The notes under the pieces: generated by a model
Database searches by the model: none
What the model was told of the DNA's origin: nothing
What the model saw: only the letters and a program-made list of their open reading frames with translations
Translations under genes and position numbers: made by a program
Origin: Thermoproteota archaeon
GTDB taxonomy: Archaea > Korarchaeota > Korarchaeia > Korarchaeales > Korarchaeaceae
Direction: 5' to 3'
DNA length: 35,456 bases
NCBI GenBank assembly: GCA_015522685.1
Contig: WALU01000013.1
Coordinates: 1 to 35,456 of the forward strand
Shown here: positions 23,518 through 31,437 of the stretch, piece by piece
Position numbering within the stretch: the first letter of the stretch is position 1
Layout of the letters: each line of letters begins with the position of its first letter

Positions 23518-24654
23518 ACGGACAAATTAGCTTTAGTTCTAAGAAACATTGCAGAGCCTTTAGATGAATTTGTAATGACCATCGATGAGATAAAGGAGAT
23601 GCTTAGATCTGGAAGGCATAATACTTATGTTGGATATGAACCATCTGGTCCAATACACTTAGGAACTCTTATTACGATATACAAGCTCAGGGATATGATA
23701 GATGCTGGGTTTCATGCGATAGCTCTTATGGCTGACATACATGCCATTTTGAACCTAAAAGGGCCTAGAGATCTAATAGAAGAAGTATCAATGACCTACT
23801 GGAAAACTGTATTTCATATGCTTGGTTCCCCAGAAATAGAGATTAGATTAGGCAGCGAATTTGAGCTATCTCCTAATTACGTGCTAGATCTATTAGCCCT
23901 CTCTCAGAGAGTGACTGCCAGGAGAGCATGGAGGGCTATGTCCATTATAGCGAGGGAGGAGAAAGATCCCCTTGTATCTCATCATATTTATCCATTGATG
24001 CAGGCTTTAGATATCCTTTATTTAGGAGTAAATGTCGCTATAGGAGGGACAGACCAGAGGAAGATACACGCTCTAGCAAGAGATGTGTTCTCTATGCAGA
24101 TACCCTTGAGGGTAAAGAGATATGTCCCATCTGCTATACATATTCCTCTCCTACCTGGATTGACCGGAGGGAAGATGAGTAGTAGTTTACCTAGATCTCA
24201 TATAGCTGTTCATGATCCACCTGAGGTAATTAAAGAAAAGATAAAACAAGCTTACTGTCCACCAGGATCTGAAAGCCAGTATGATATCAAAAGAAAGATT
24301 AAAAATCCGATACTAGGTATATTCAAATATTTCGTATTGCCGATGCATGAGAACATTAAGCTACCTAGATCAAGAGCTTCTGGAGGAGGAGAAATAGGGA
24401 TATCAAGTTATAACGAGCTAGAAAGGAGTTACATTGAGGGTAAAGTGCATCCATTGGATCTCAAGAACTTTCTAGCGGAATATCTGATAAGGGAATTTTC
24501 TCCTGTCAGGGAGAAATTACTATCTGATAAGAGCCTAATAAAACCACTATATAGACTCCAAAAGTGCCAAAAAGAAAGGGGATTATTTGGCGAATTAGAA
24601 TGGAAGGATGCATTGAAATCCTATTATCCATATCTAGGGGAAAGCATCTCTTAA
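23518..24654 (+). CDS. tyrS: Tyrosyl-tRNA synthetase, probable ACG start
   Basis: Class I synthetase of archaeal type. The HIGH region is GYEPSGPIHLGTL, the tyrosine pocket includes LMADIHAILN and VAIGGTDQRKIHALARD, and the KMSKS motif is GGKMSSSLP. The frame is open from 23491, and codons before ATG 23575 encode the family's normal N-terminal helix (DKLALVLRNIAEPLDEF). No ATG, GTG or TTG exists there. AGGTGAG at 23508-23514 is followed by ATT then ACG 23518. The spacing equals that of GGTGAT-att-ATG in rpl10. ACG is the best guess, ATT 23515 is possible, and ATG 23575 would lose the helix and has no ribosome-binding site. Confidence 0.88.
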   Translation, partial: TDKLALVLRNIAEPLDEFVMTIDEIKEMLRSGRHNTYVGYEPSGPIHLGTLITIYKLRDMIDAGFHAIALMADIHAILNLKGPRDLIEEVSMTYWKTVFHMLGSPEIEIRLGSEFELSPNYVLDLLALSQRVTARRAWRAMSIIAREEKDPLVSHHIYPLMQALDILYLGVNVAIGGTDQRKIHALARDVFSMQIPLRVKRYVPSAIHIPLLPGLTGGKMSSSLPRSHIAVHDPPEVIKEKIKQAYCPPGSESQYDIKRKIKNPILGIFKYFVLPMHENIKLPRSRASGGGEIGISSYNELERSYIEGKVHPLDLKNFLAEYLIREFSPVREKLLSDKSLIKPLYRLQKCQKERGLFGELEWKDALKSYYPYLGESIS

Positions 24655-24817
24655 TCGCTTCTCTCTTTTAGTGTAAGGAAAGGGATCTTTAGGATAGCAT
24701 ACTTGTGATAGTTTCCAGGCATATTAGAGATGAAGAAACCTCGCTTCTGAGCCTTTTAATTAGTATATGGAAAGAACAGACAGATAAAATAGAAGAAATA
24801 TTAAGAAGAATCAAATT

Positions 24818-25687
24818 TTAACTAACTTTTTCCTTTAGAGTTTTAGCTATGATGACCGCTTTTCTTATTAGGTAAGGTATTGTCTTATCAGAGATCCAAC
24901 CTATTTCTAAGGCCAGATTAAGGGCTCCTCTGATTGCCTTCTCTGCCAGAGGCTTTATTGTGTATTTGTTTATCTCTCTCATCTCAATGGCTATGCTAAG
25001 TGCCGTAGAATGAGCTTTAGTTAGCATATTAACTACATCCTCTCTAGCTATAGAGAGTACCTCTGGTAGGTATAGCAAACCTTCACTATCTACTGCGGCT
25101 TTTATTTTAAATCCCACCTTGAGCGGTTTTATATCAAGATTTCTTAATAAATCTGCTATTTGGTGAGAGATAACCTCTCCTTTCTTCGCTATTGTAAAGT
25201 TTTCTATTATGGCTATTTTACCACCTTGTATCTTAGTGGGAATGTTCATTGCTCTTAGATCAGTTAATATATGCCCTGGAACTATATCTGTAGGGCCTTT
25301 TGGTATAATTATATTGCTTTCTGCTATATCACCGGGCTTAAGGAAAACGTTTGCCTTTCTTTCAGTGATTAATCTATAGGTCTCAGAGGGATCCTTCTTA
25401 CTAAATATAACCACTAGGTTTAGGGGCATGTGCTTCAATAGCTTATCTAACCTCTTTTTATCTAATTCACTAGCTACTTTAAAGACAAGCCTTCTCTTTA
25501 TCACAAAGAACCTAATATCGGGGGATAGCTCTTTCCTAGCGTGCTGGAAATGATTAGCTGGAACCCTAGCGAAATCTGCGAACATTATTGTAGGGTACTT
25601 ATTGATCAATTCAACAAATTTCTCCATTATTTTAGCTTTTCTAGCTCTCTGAGGGCTCTCTTTTTTTCTAACAGTTATAGTAGACAT
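24818..25687 (-). CDS. rpl10: Large-subunit ribosomal protein L10 (P0), without the usual acidic tail
   Basis: A 289-residue stalk-base protein. The rRNA-binding domain is in residues 1-110 (KIMEKFVELINKYPTIMFADFARVPANHFQHARKEL), then domain II (SNIIIPKGPTDIVPGHILTDLRAMNIPTKIQGGKI), then the helical P1-binding spine. It ends KTLKEKVS, without the charged linker and GLGxLFG-type tail usual in archaeal P0. GGTGAT-att-ATG places the start at 25687; the longer frame to 25708 only overlaps rpl1. The L12/P1 gene that commonly follows is absent. Confidence 0.93.
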   Translation of the reverse strand: MSTITVRKKESPQRARKAKIMEKFVELINKYPTIMFADFARVPANHFQHARKELSPDIRFFVIKRRLVFKVASELDKKRLDKLLKHMPLNLVVIFSKKDPSETYRLITERKANVFLKPGDIAESNIIIPKGPTDIVPGHILTDLRAMNIPTKIQGGKIAIIENFTIAKKGEVISHQIADLLRNLDIKPLKVGFKIKAAVDSEGLLYLPEVLSIAREDVVNMLTKAHSTALSIAIEMREINKYTIKPLAEKAIRGALNLALEIGWISDKTIPYLIRKAVIIAKTLKEKVS

Positions 25688-25691
25688 AATA

Positions 25692-26372
25692 TCACCTTCT
25701 CTTTGCAAAGGATATAGGTAGCTCGTATGCAGAACCCATTGTAGTTTTCACATAAATCTTAGCTATCTTTGATGGATCTTCGTATTTTCTCTCTATGACT
25801 GACAATATTGTTCTAATGTTATCTAGGATCCCCTCTGGATCCATGTCCCTAGAACCAACTTTAACATGGATAAGAGGTTGATCTTTCATTCTTATCCGTA
25901 CAGATCTCTTAAGTCCCTCTATTGTAGATGGAAGTTGTGATACTGCTGTAACTGGCAAATTAATTGGCATTTTGTTCCTAGGCCCAAATACTGGGCCTAT
26001 ATACCTAACTATTTTTGGAAGCATATCTGCTTGAGCTATGAAGAAATCATAATCTCTAGCTAGCTTCTTGAGGTTCTTTTTATTACCAGCCATAGATTCT
26101 ATCTCCTCAGGCTCAAGCACCCTATCAGCCCCTGCCTCCTTGGCCTTAAGCGCAAACTCTCCCCTGCCTATAACTGCTATTTTTATAGGCTTATTAGGTG
26201 GATGAGGTAACTTTACTACCTCGTTTATCTTTGCATTTGGATTTCTTTTTAGATCTATACCCCTAAGCAATACTACTAGATCTATCACTTCATTAAATCT
26301 CCTCTTAGGACTTTTATCCTTCATTTCAGAGATTACTCTAAGGGTCTCATCCTCCAGTAATAGCTGAGACAT
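25692..26372 (-). CDS. rpl1: Large-subunit ribosomal protein L1
   Basis: A 226-residue protein with the L1 pattern: RRFNEVIDLVVLLRGIDLKRNPNAKINEVVKLP, PKIVRYIGPVFGPRNKMP and a C-terminal KTTMGSAYELPI. It binds the L1 stalk of 23S rRNA and can repress its own mRNA in archaea. ATG 26372 follows GGTGAT, whose TGA is the stop of rpl11. The stop TGA of rpl1 is again inside the Shine-Dalgarno of rpl10, so the three genes are translationally coupled. Confidence 0.95.
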   Translation of the reverse strand: MSQLLLEDETLRVISEMKDKSPKRRFNEVIDLVVLLRGIDLKRNPNAKINEVVKLPHPPNKPIKIAVIGRGEFALKAKEAGADRVLEPEEIESMAGNKKNLKKLARDYDFFIAQADMLPKIVRYIGPVFGPRNKMPINLPVTAVSQLPSTIEGLKRSVRIRMKDQPLIHVKVGSRDMDPEGILDNIRTILSVIERKYEDPSKIAKIYVKTTMGSAYELPISFAKRR

Positions 26373-26377
26373 TCTGA

Positions 26378-26857
26378 TCACCTAATCACTTTATCCCAAA
26401 CACCTGAATCTATATCTCTCTGAACCTCGCGGGGATCCTTACCTTCAACAGTTACACCCACAGAGAGAGCAGTCCCTAAAACCTGCTTAACTATCTCTTT
26501 AAGCTCTTTGGTATTGGCGTTATTGAGTTTCATCTTAGCTATCTTCACAATCTGATCTATTTTGAGATCACCGATCTTCTTAGAGGCTAGATCAGATGAA
26601 CCTTTATCTGCCTTCAATTCCCTAAGAATGAGCATCGAAGTGGGTGGGGTTCCGACCCTGACCTCGAATTGTTTCGTCTCTAGGTCTACCTCAATCTCCA
26701 CAGGGACTTTCATCTTCATATACTCCTTTGTCTTTGCATTTATCTCTTTCACAACTTGCCCCATATTAAGACCTAAGCCACCGAATGCAGGGCCTAGGGG
26801 TGGACCAGGAGTAGCTTTACCACCCTCTATCATAACCTTAACAACTTTCTTAGGCAC
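26378..26857 (-). CDS. rpl11: Large-subunit ribosomal protein L11
   Basis: A 159-residue protein that starts with GTG 26857, giving PKKVVKVMIEGGKATPGPPLGPAFGGLGLN, the normal L11 N-terminus. GGAGGTG lies 6 nt upstream. The frame stays open to a TTG at 26899, but this adds only basic residues and overlaps spt5 further. L11 forms the GTPase-associated centre with the L10 stalk. It overlaps the spt5 stop by 8 nt. Confidence 0.95.
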   Translation of the reverse strand: MPKKVVKVMIEGGKATPGPPLGPAFGGLGLNMGQVVKEINAKTKEYMKMKVPVEIEVDLETKQFEVRVGTPPTSMLILRELKADKGSSDLASKKIGDLKIDQIVKIAKMKLNNANTKELKEIVKQVLGTALSVGVTVEGKDPREVQRDIDSGVWDKVIR

Positions 26858-27353
26858 TTCCGGCACCTCCTTCACTCTCTTCTTTCTTTTTCTTCTCAAT
26901 TAATTTCATATTTGTTGGAGGCATTTTTATCTCCCAGTCCCTATCTATATCCAAGAGTTTAAGGGATAGCATTTTTCCTTTACTACCTTCAGGGACCGAG
27001 AGAACTATAGCCCTATAGCCCTTAAAATTTCCTTTAATAATCTTCACTATATCACCTGGTTCTATCTCTATGCTAGTAGCTTCAGCTGCTAGAAGATTTT
27101 CTATCTCTTGAAGGGGAATTGGACTAGTAGATATGAATCTTACCTTAGATAAACCTCTAATTAGCCTCCTTACTTCATACTCTCTATCTGTTTCTATAAA
27201 TAGGTACCTCTTAAACCTTGGAATAAATAATATGGATTTTATCCTTGCTCCCGTAGAGGAAGCCCTAGCCATTAATAGCCTAATTACGTTTATTTCCTTC
27301 CCTGAGACTATTCTGACAGGAAAAAAGAGTGTATGAGCCTGTTGACTCTTCAT
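26850..27353 (-). CDS. spt5: Transcription elongation factor Spt5 (NusG)
   Basis: A 167-residue protein with an NGN domain (HTLFFPVRIVSGKEINVIRLLMARASSTGARIKSILFIPRFKRYLFIET) and a KOW domain (EPGDIVKIIKGNFKGYRAIVLSV). With Spt4 it clamps RNA polymerase for processive elongation. ATG 27353 is preferred over GTG 27365, which overlaps the secE stop. The ftsZ1-secE-spt5-L11-L1-L10 order is the common archaeal cluster. Confidence 0.93.
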   Translation of the reverse strand: MKSQQAHTLFFPVRIVSGKEINVIRLLMARASSTGARIKSILFIPRFKRYLFIETDREYEVRRLIRGLSKVRFISTSPIPLQEIENLLAAEATSIEIEPGDIVKIIKGNFKGYRAIVLSVPEGSKGKMLSLKLLDIDRDWEIKMPPTNMKLIEKKKKEESEGGAGSA

Positions 27354-27357
27354 TTTT

Positions 27358-27552
27358 CTAGACACCTACAAGGTAAAGCGCCGCTAGCTGTATGAGAAAC
27401 CCTATAACGCCAACTAAAAGGAAACCGAGGAGTGTTACTTTGAAAGTGTTCCAGATATCATCCCAGCTCGGTTTCTCAGCTACTTTTAATGTTTGGACCA
27501 TGTAGTCCCATAAACCACCTCTGGATCTCTTGTTTTTTTTCTGCCTTGGCAT
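27358..27552 (-). CDS. secE: Preprotein translocase subunit SecE/Sss1
   Basis: A 64-residue protein with a basic N-terminus, the amphipathic EKPSWDDIWNTFKVTLLGF segment and one C-terminal membrane helix (LLVGVIGFLIQLAALYLVGV). This is the Sec61-gamma/SecE layout. It clamps the SecY channel. It lies between ftsZ1 (15-nt gap) and spt5. Confidence 0.93.
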   Translation of the reverse strand: MPRQKKNKRSRGGLWDYMVQTLKVAEKPSWDDIWNTFKVTLLGFLLVGVIGFLIQLAALYLVGV

Positions 27553-27567
27553 GATTATCGCCTGCCC

Positions 27568-28770
27568 TCAAAGTTCATCTAGCCCTAGATCAGCTTCTGA
27601 GGATCTTACTTCTCTAGCTATTGGGATAGTTCTTCTTTCAGATACCCTCCTAGGCGTCGTGGCTCTCTCTATCCTAGCTTTAGTTGGCCTTTCACTAGCT
27701 ACTTCAGTTACCTCTCCTTGTAGGGCAGCTTCAACGCTAGGAGATGCTATTCCAGTTACAACCAGTAAGACTTGAGCTACGCCCTTTAGAGATTCATCTA
27801 TTCTAGCTCCCCAGATTACATTAGCTGATGCATCTAAGGATCCAACTATCGTCTCAACTATCTGCTCCATTTCCTCTAGTGAAAAGTCTGGACCAGATGT
27901 TATATTTATTATAGCAGCTTTACCTCCGGAAATATCAGCTTCTAGTAGAGGGTTACCTAAGGCATCTTCGACTGCCTCTATTGCTCTATTCTCACCATCG
28001 CTCTCACCAAATGAGAGAACTGCTGGTCCCCCATTCTCTAGAACGTTTCTTAGATCAGCTAAATCTACATTTATCAAGCCGGGCTTCATTACAAGCTCAA
28101 CTATCCCCTTTACCGCCCTAGCTACAATTTCATCTGATATAAAGAAGGCTTGATGTAAAGGGAGCTCCTTAGCTATATCTAGAATTCTATCATTATTTAC
28201 CACAACTATTGTATCAGAGGACTCAGCTAGCTTAGCTAGTCCTTTCGTGGCTATTTCTTTCTTTTTGTTCCCTTCAGCAGAAAAGGGTAGTGTGACAATA
28301 GACACTACTACCGCCCCTACCTTCTTTCCTACCTCGGCTATTATTGGAGAAGCTCCGGTTCCCGTTCCTCCTCCAAGACCAGCCATGAGGAAAAGAATAT
28401 CTGCTTCCTTTAGATATTGTTCCAACTCATCAACGCTTTCCTTCGCTGCCTCTTCTCCTATCTGGGGATCTCCTCCAGATCCATTTCCACCACATAGCTC
28501 CTTACCGAGTAAGATTTTCCTATCAGCTATTGTTGCGAGTAAGTGCTGGACATCTGTGTTAACAGCCACAGTTTCCACAGAATTTACTCCTATGGCATTG
28601 AGCCTAGTAATCGTATTGCTCCCAGCCCCTCCTATCCCCATAATTACTATCCTAGCTTTAACCTTCTCAACGAAATCTTTTAGAGCCGAATCTTCAGGCG
28701 ATACCTTCTGAGGAATCTCTCGTAGTTCCTCATTAACTCTTCGTGTGGCAGACCTAACTATGGACTTCAA
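27568..28770 (-). CDS. ftsZ1: Cell division GTPase FtsZ, FtsZ1-type
   Basis: A 400-residue FtsZ with GIGGAGSNT, the GTP signature GGGTGTG (133-139) and T7 loop NVDLADL. CGGNGSGGDPQIGEEAA, GLGGGTGTGASP, SDEIVARAVKGIVELVMKPGL and WGARID follow the archaeal FtsZ1 pattern. After the core comes an unusual basic tail (TKARIERATTPRRVSERR) that ends in acidic residues. Position before secE-spt5 is typical of archaeal ftsZ1. FtsZ1 organises the division ring ahead of FtsZ2 in haloarchaea. The start is TTG 28770. Confidence 0.94.
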   Translation of the reverse strand: MKSIVRSATRRVNEELREIPQKVSPEDSALKDFVEKVKARIVIMGIGGAGSNTITRLNAIGVNSVETVAVNTDVQHLLATIADRKILLGKELCGGNGSGGDPQIGEEAAKESVDELEQYLKEADILFLMAGLGGGTGTGASPIIAEVGKKVGAVVVSIVTLPFSAEGNKKKEIATKGLAKLAESSDTIVVVNNDRILDIAKELPLHQAFFISDEIVARAVKGIVELVMKPGLINVDLADLRNVLENGGPAVLSFGESDGENRAIEAVEDALGNPLLEADISGGKAAIINITSGPDFSLEEMEQIVETIVGSLDASANVIWGARIDESLKGVAQVLLVVTGIASPSVEAALQGEVTEVASERPTKARIERATTPRRVSERRTIPIAREVRSSEADLGLDEL

Positions 28771-28823
28771 TATACATCCCCTTGTAGCTCCTGATTCCTC
28801 TCATTAGTGTAATATAATTTCCC

Positions 28824-28833
28824 TATTTAAAGT
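28824..28833 (-). promoter_or_regulatory. Candidate TATA box of the ftsZ1-secE-spt5-ribosomal transcript
   Basis: Minus-strand CTTTAAATAG, about 55 nt upstream of the TTG start, similar to the sepF box. It predicts a leader of roughly 30 nt. Confidence 0.45.
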
Positions 28834-29033
28834 AAGGCGTATGTTTGACGATGTGTTCAAAAGCGATCGTTTTATTAAGAGTGATAGCCTAATTTTATTA
28901 ATTAATTTCCAGCAATTAACTTTTTATATAAAAGAATAATTGGATATTTAGTGATTATGGATTATAATGATAATAACCTATAGTAATTATATATCGATAA
29001 AGGTTATTAAAACTTTACAATATCTGTGTTTTC

Positions 29034-29106
29034 GGGCCCGTAGCTCAGATGGTAGAGCGTCGGCTTTGCAAGCCGGAGGTCCCGGGTTCAAATCCCGGCG
29101 GGTCCA
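29034..29106 (+). tRNA. tRNA-Ala (anticodon TGC)
   Basis: Acceptor GGGCCCG/CGGGTCC with the G3:U70 alanine identity pair and A73. Anticodon stem TCGGC/GCCGG, loop TTTGCAA, and T arm CCGGG/CCCGG. The AT-rich upstream region contains TATA-like TTATTAAAA about 25 nt before. Confidence 0.96.
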
Positions 29107-29188
29107 TAATACAATTAGATTAGAGCAGAAACTGGAAAATCAAATTAGATTAAAAGCTAGAGTTATTGTAGTACTACCACCAATTATG

Positions 29189-29261
29189 GGCCGGGGCCGG
29201 GATTTGAACCCGGGTTAAGGGCTCCACAGGCCCCTAGGTTACCAGGCTACCTCACCCCGGC
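29189..29261 (-). tRNA. tRNA-His (anticodon GTG)
   Basis: Acceptor GCCGGGG/CCCCGGC with C73, the histidine discriminator. D stem AGGT/ACCT, anticodon stem GGGGC/GCCCT with loop CTGTGGA, and T loop TTCAAAT. The base before G1 is T, so G-1 is not encoded and would have to be added after transcription. Confidence 0.93.
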
Positions 29262-29269
29262 AAAAGTGA

Positions 29270-29343
29270 TGCGGCCGCCGGGATTTGAACCCGGGTCTGG
29301 GGCGTGGCAGGCCCCTATCCTATCCAGGCTAGACTACGGCCGC
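29270..29343 (-). tRNA. tRNA-Gly (anticodon GCC)
   Basis: Acceptor GCGGCCG/CGGCCGC with A73. Anticodon stem GGGGC/GCCCC, loop CTGCCAC, and T arm CCGGG/CCCGG. It lies 8 nt from tRNA-His on the same strand, so they are probably one transcript. Confidence 0.95.
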
Positions 29344-29741
29344 CAGCACTATAATCAGTGATCGTGTATTTAAGTGTTGGTTCCTATACTATTTGATTAT
29401 TATTCTAATATTAGCAGGATATTCTTTAAATAAAGTACTATATAATTTAAGAAATTATAATATATATATAAATTATGTAAAATTTCTCAGTCTAATGGCT
29501 CAGTTGCTGGAAATGGGATAGATGAGAGTTGGTATAGGAAGAGATATTAAGAGAGGTTGATGTAAATCTAAGAGGTCTTACCGAGGAAAGAGTAGTTTCA
29601 ATGGAGAAAGAGGAAGAGGTATGAAATCTCACTCATTCTCTTAAAGAATTAAAATTTATAATGTATCTCTACATAGAGATGTACTTCCTTCATTCATCTC
29701 CATGTTTATAACATATATGCATTACTTGGAGGTGTGGTTAG
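29344..29741. other. Intergenic region between tRNA-Gly and rpr2
   Basis: About 400 nt, very AT-rich around 29400-29480. A 28-codon open stretch (about 29543-29630) encodes EILREVDVNLRGLTEERVV but has stops on both sides, so it may be a decayed gene fragment of unknown origin. A TATA-like AAATTTATAA lies at ~29652. A 7-bp dyad, ATCTCTA-CA-TAGAGAT, follows at ~29665-29680, and GTTTATAAC lies at ~29704. These are candidate control elements for rpr2. Confidence 0.4.
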
Positions 29742-30074
29742 CTGAGGAGAAATAGAAGAAGAGAGAGAGACATAGCAAGACAGAGGATAATACGACTTCT
29801 TATGCTTGCTGATTCGATTTATATGAGAGAACCTGAGCTTGCTATAAAGTATGGAGAACTAGCGAGGAGAATAGCCCAAAGATCTAGGGTGAGGATACCA
29901 CGTGAATGGAGATGGAGGTATTGTAAGAAGTGCAAGATCCTTTTATATCCCGGGATAAATGCTCAAATCAGGTTAAGAGGTAGAAGACTCCCCCATATAG
30001 TCATCAAGTGTGAATTGTGCGGTGAAATTAGAAGAATGCCTTACTTGAGCGAGAGGGAGCGAAATGAGACCTGA
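29742..30074 (+). CDS. RNase P protein component Rpr2/Rpp21 (Rnp4), probable CTG start
   Basis: This is the zinc-ribbon subunit of archaeal RNase P. The core reads PELAIKYGELARRIAQRSRVRIPREWRWRYCKKCKILLYPGINAQIRLRGRRLPHIVIKCELCGEIRRMPYL, with four zinc cysteines in two CxxC pairs. The first ATG is at 29802, but the frame continues upstream through RDIARQRIIRLLMLAD, which is the conserved N-terminal helix of the family. A stop lies at 29739. The only plausible start in that stretch is CTG 29742, exactly 7 nt after GGAGGTG, the same spacing as in the UPF0147 gene. The product would be 110 residues. Confidence 0.87.
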   Translation: MRRNRRRERDIARQRIIRLLMLADSIYMREPELAIKYGELARRIAQRSRVRIPREWRWRYCKKCKILLYPGINAQIRLRGRRLPHIVIKCELCGEIRRMPYLSERERNET

Positions 30075-30131
30075 AAAGAGTGAGGGTTTATATTATCTTA
30101 CTTTCTATTGGCATGTGTATTCACATTAAGG

Positions 30132-30140
30132 TTTTATATG
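30132..30140 (+). promoter_or_regulatory. Candidate TATA box of the rps19e operon
   Basis: TTTTATATG, about 52 nt upstream of the rps19e ATG. It predicts a ~25-nt leader that holds GGTGAT four bases before the start. Confidence 0.5.
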
Positions 30141-30191
30141 CCACACGATTCTAGCTACTCTGAAGGTTTAGGGGAAGAGAGGGTGATGTGA

Positions 30192-30650
30192 ATGCCTACA
30201 GCCAGAGATATTCGCGCCGATATATTGATAGAACGCCTAAAGGATGAATTAAAGAAATACAAACCCATAAAACCGCCAGAATGGGCGGCCTACACAAAAA
30301 CAGGGGCTCATAAGGAAAGACCTCCATCACAGGAAGATTGGTGGTATATCAGATCAGCCTCGATACTTAGAACCCTCTACTTGAGAGGGGAAAAGCCTGT
30401 TGGAGTAGAGAGGCTTAGGGCTAAGTATGGTGGTAGAAAGGATAGAGGAGCTAAACCTGAGAGGTTTATCAAGGGAAGTGGTCATGTAATAAGGCTTATC
30501 CTTCAGCAACTTGAATCAGCAGGTTTTGTAGAGAAAGTGGAGAGGAAGGGTAGGAGAATTACCTCTAAGGGGTCCTCTCTACTAGATAAAATGGCTGCTA
30601 GCTTACTTAGAGAGCTAGAGATAATTCCTGGGAGAGTTGAGATCCCATGA
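30192..30650 (+). CDS. rps19e: Small-subunit ribosomal protein S19e
   Basis: A 152-residue winged-helix ribosomal protein. KPPEWAAYTKTGAHKERPPSQEDWWYIRSASILRTLYL and GVERLRAKYGGRKDRGAKPERFIKGSGHVIRLILQQLESAGFVE are diagnostic. It belongs to the 30S head and acts in pre-rRNA maturation. GGTGAT lies four bases before the ATG. The stop overlaps the next ATG as ATGA. Confidence 0.96.
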   Translation: MPTARDIRADILIERLKDELKKYKPIKPPEWAAYTKTGAHKERPPSQEDWWYIRSASILRTLYLRGEKPVGVERLRAKYGGRKDRGAKPERFIKGSGHVIRLILQQLESAGFVEKVERKGRRITSKGSSLLDKMAASLLRELEIIPGRVEIP

Positions 30651-30973
30651 GCTCCGAGGATAAATCATTAAAGGAGATACAGGAGAAGCTAATGGCTGAA
30701 ATGGCTGCTAAACAGAGTAAGGAAGAGGAGGCAGCCAAGGAGCTACAGAAAATAGATGCTATAGTCAAACAGTTTTTAACCAATGAAGCTTGGCAGAGGC
30801 TCAAGAGAGTAGAGCTAGTTAAGCCAGATTTAGCAAATGAGGTAAAGTTATATTTGGCTCAGCTTTACACCTCAGGTAGGTTGACTAGAAGATTAGGTGA
30901 TGAGGAGTTAAAGACGCTGCTAGCTCAGTTATCTGGGAGAGGTAGGAAGGATTTCAATATAAGAATAGTGTAG
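30647..30973 (+). CDS. PDCD5/TFAR19-family DNA-binding protein
   Basis: A 108-residue protein with a charged helical N-terminus (EIQEKLMAEMAAKQSKEEEAAKELQKIDAIVKQFLTNEAW) and the conserved RLKRVELVKPDLANEVKLYLAQLYTSGRL. Archaeal members lie in this ribosomal cluster and are reported to bind DNA; their precise role is unknown. It overlaps rps19e by 4 nt (ATGA). Confidence 0.93.
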   Translation: MSSEDKSLKEIQEKLMAEMAAKQSKEEEAAKELQKIDAIVKQFLTNEAWQRLKRVELVKPDLANEVKLYLAQLYTSGRLTRRLGDEELKTLLAQLSGRGRKDFNIRIV

Positions 30974-30983
30974 AGGTGATCTG

Positions 30984-31136
30984 ATGGCGGGCCATAGGCC
31001 ATTGGGAAGCAAGCTTAGGTATGCTAGGGCTCTTAGGAGTAATAGGAGGGTACCAGCTTGGGTTTATGCTAAGGCCAATAGAAGGGCCAGAACGAAGCCT
31101 CTGAGAAATTGGAGGAGGAGTAGGCTACAGCTTTAA
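30984..31136 (+). CDS. rpl39e: Large-subunit ribosomal protein L39e
   Basis: A 50-residue, very basic protein: MAGHRPLGSKLRYARALRSN, then RRVPAWVYAKANRR and the closing NWRRSRLQL, the classic L39e pattern. It lines the ribosomal exit tunnel. The start is fixed by GAGGTGAT, three bases before the ATG. It sits between PDCD5 and L31e, its usual place. Confidence 0.94.
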   Translation: MAGHRPLGSKLRYARALRSNRRVPAWVYAKANRRARTKPLRNWRRSRLQL

Positions 31137-31156
31137 TTTAATGGATGGTGATGAAT

Positions 31157-31429
31157 ATGCCTGAGGAGCAGGAGTTACTCTTCAATATCAATTTAGGTAT
31201 CCTAATAAAGGCAAAGTACCCCCCAAAGAAAAGAGCTGCCAGGGCCATGAAATTTGTGAAGACTTTTGTTAGAAGACATGCTAAAGTGCCTGAAGATTAT
31301 AGAATCAAAGTTAGACCCGAGCTTAACGAACTTTTATGGTCTCAAGGAGCTAATAATCCTCCTAATAAGCTGAGGGTTAGGGTAGCCTTAAATGAGGAAG
31401 ATGAGGAAGCTGTTATTTGGCCAGCTTAG
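31157..31429 (+). CDS. rpl31e: Large-subunit ribosomal protein L31e
   Basis: A 90-residue protein with LFNINLGILIKAKYPPKKRAARAMKFVKTFVRRHAKVPED and the LRVRVALNEEDEEAVIWP end. It binds 23S rRNA near the tunnel exit. ATG 31157 lies four bases after GGTGAT. Earlier in-frame ATGs (31145, 31151) overlap that signal and are less likely. Confidence 0.94.
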   Translation: MPEEQELLFNINLGILIKAKYPPKKRAARAMKFVKTFVRRHAKVPEDYRIKVRPELNELLWSQGANNPPNKLRVRVALNEEDEEAVIWPA

Positions 31430-31437
31430 GGATTTAA

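Noticed and set aside
24705..24821. Short GTG ORF (about 38 residues, ...IWKEQTDKIEEILRRIKF) antisense to the gap after rpl10
   Set aside because: No ribosome-binding site, no recognised family, and its stop overlaps the rpl10 stop. Too weak to call a gene.
28771..29033. A gene or RNA in the AT-rich stretch between ftsZ1 and tRNA-Ala
   Set aside because: Only TATA-like boxes and low-complexity AT sequence. Open frames here run through the tRNA and are shadows.
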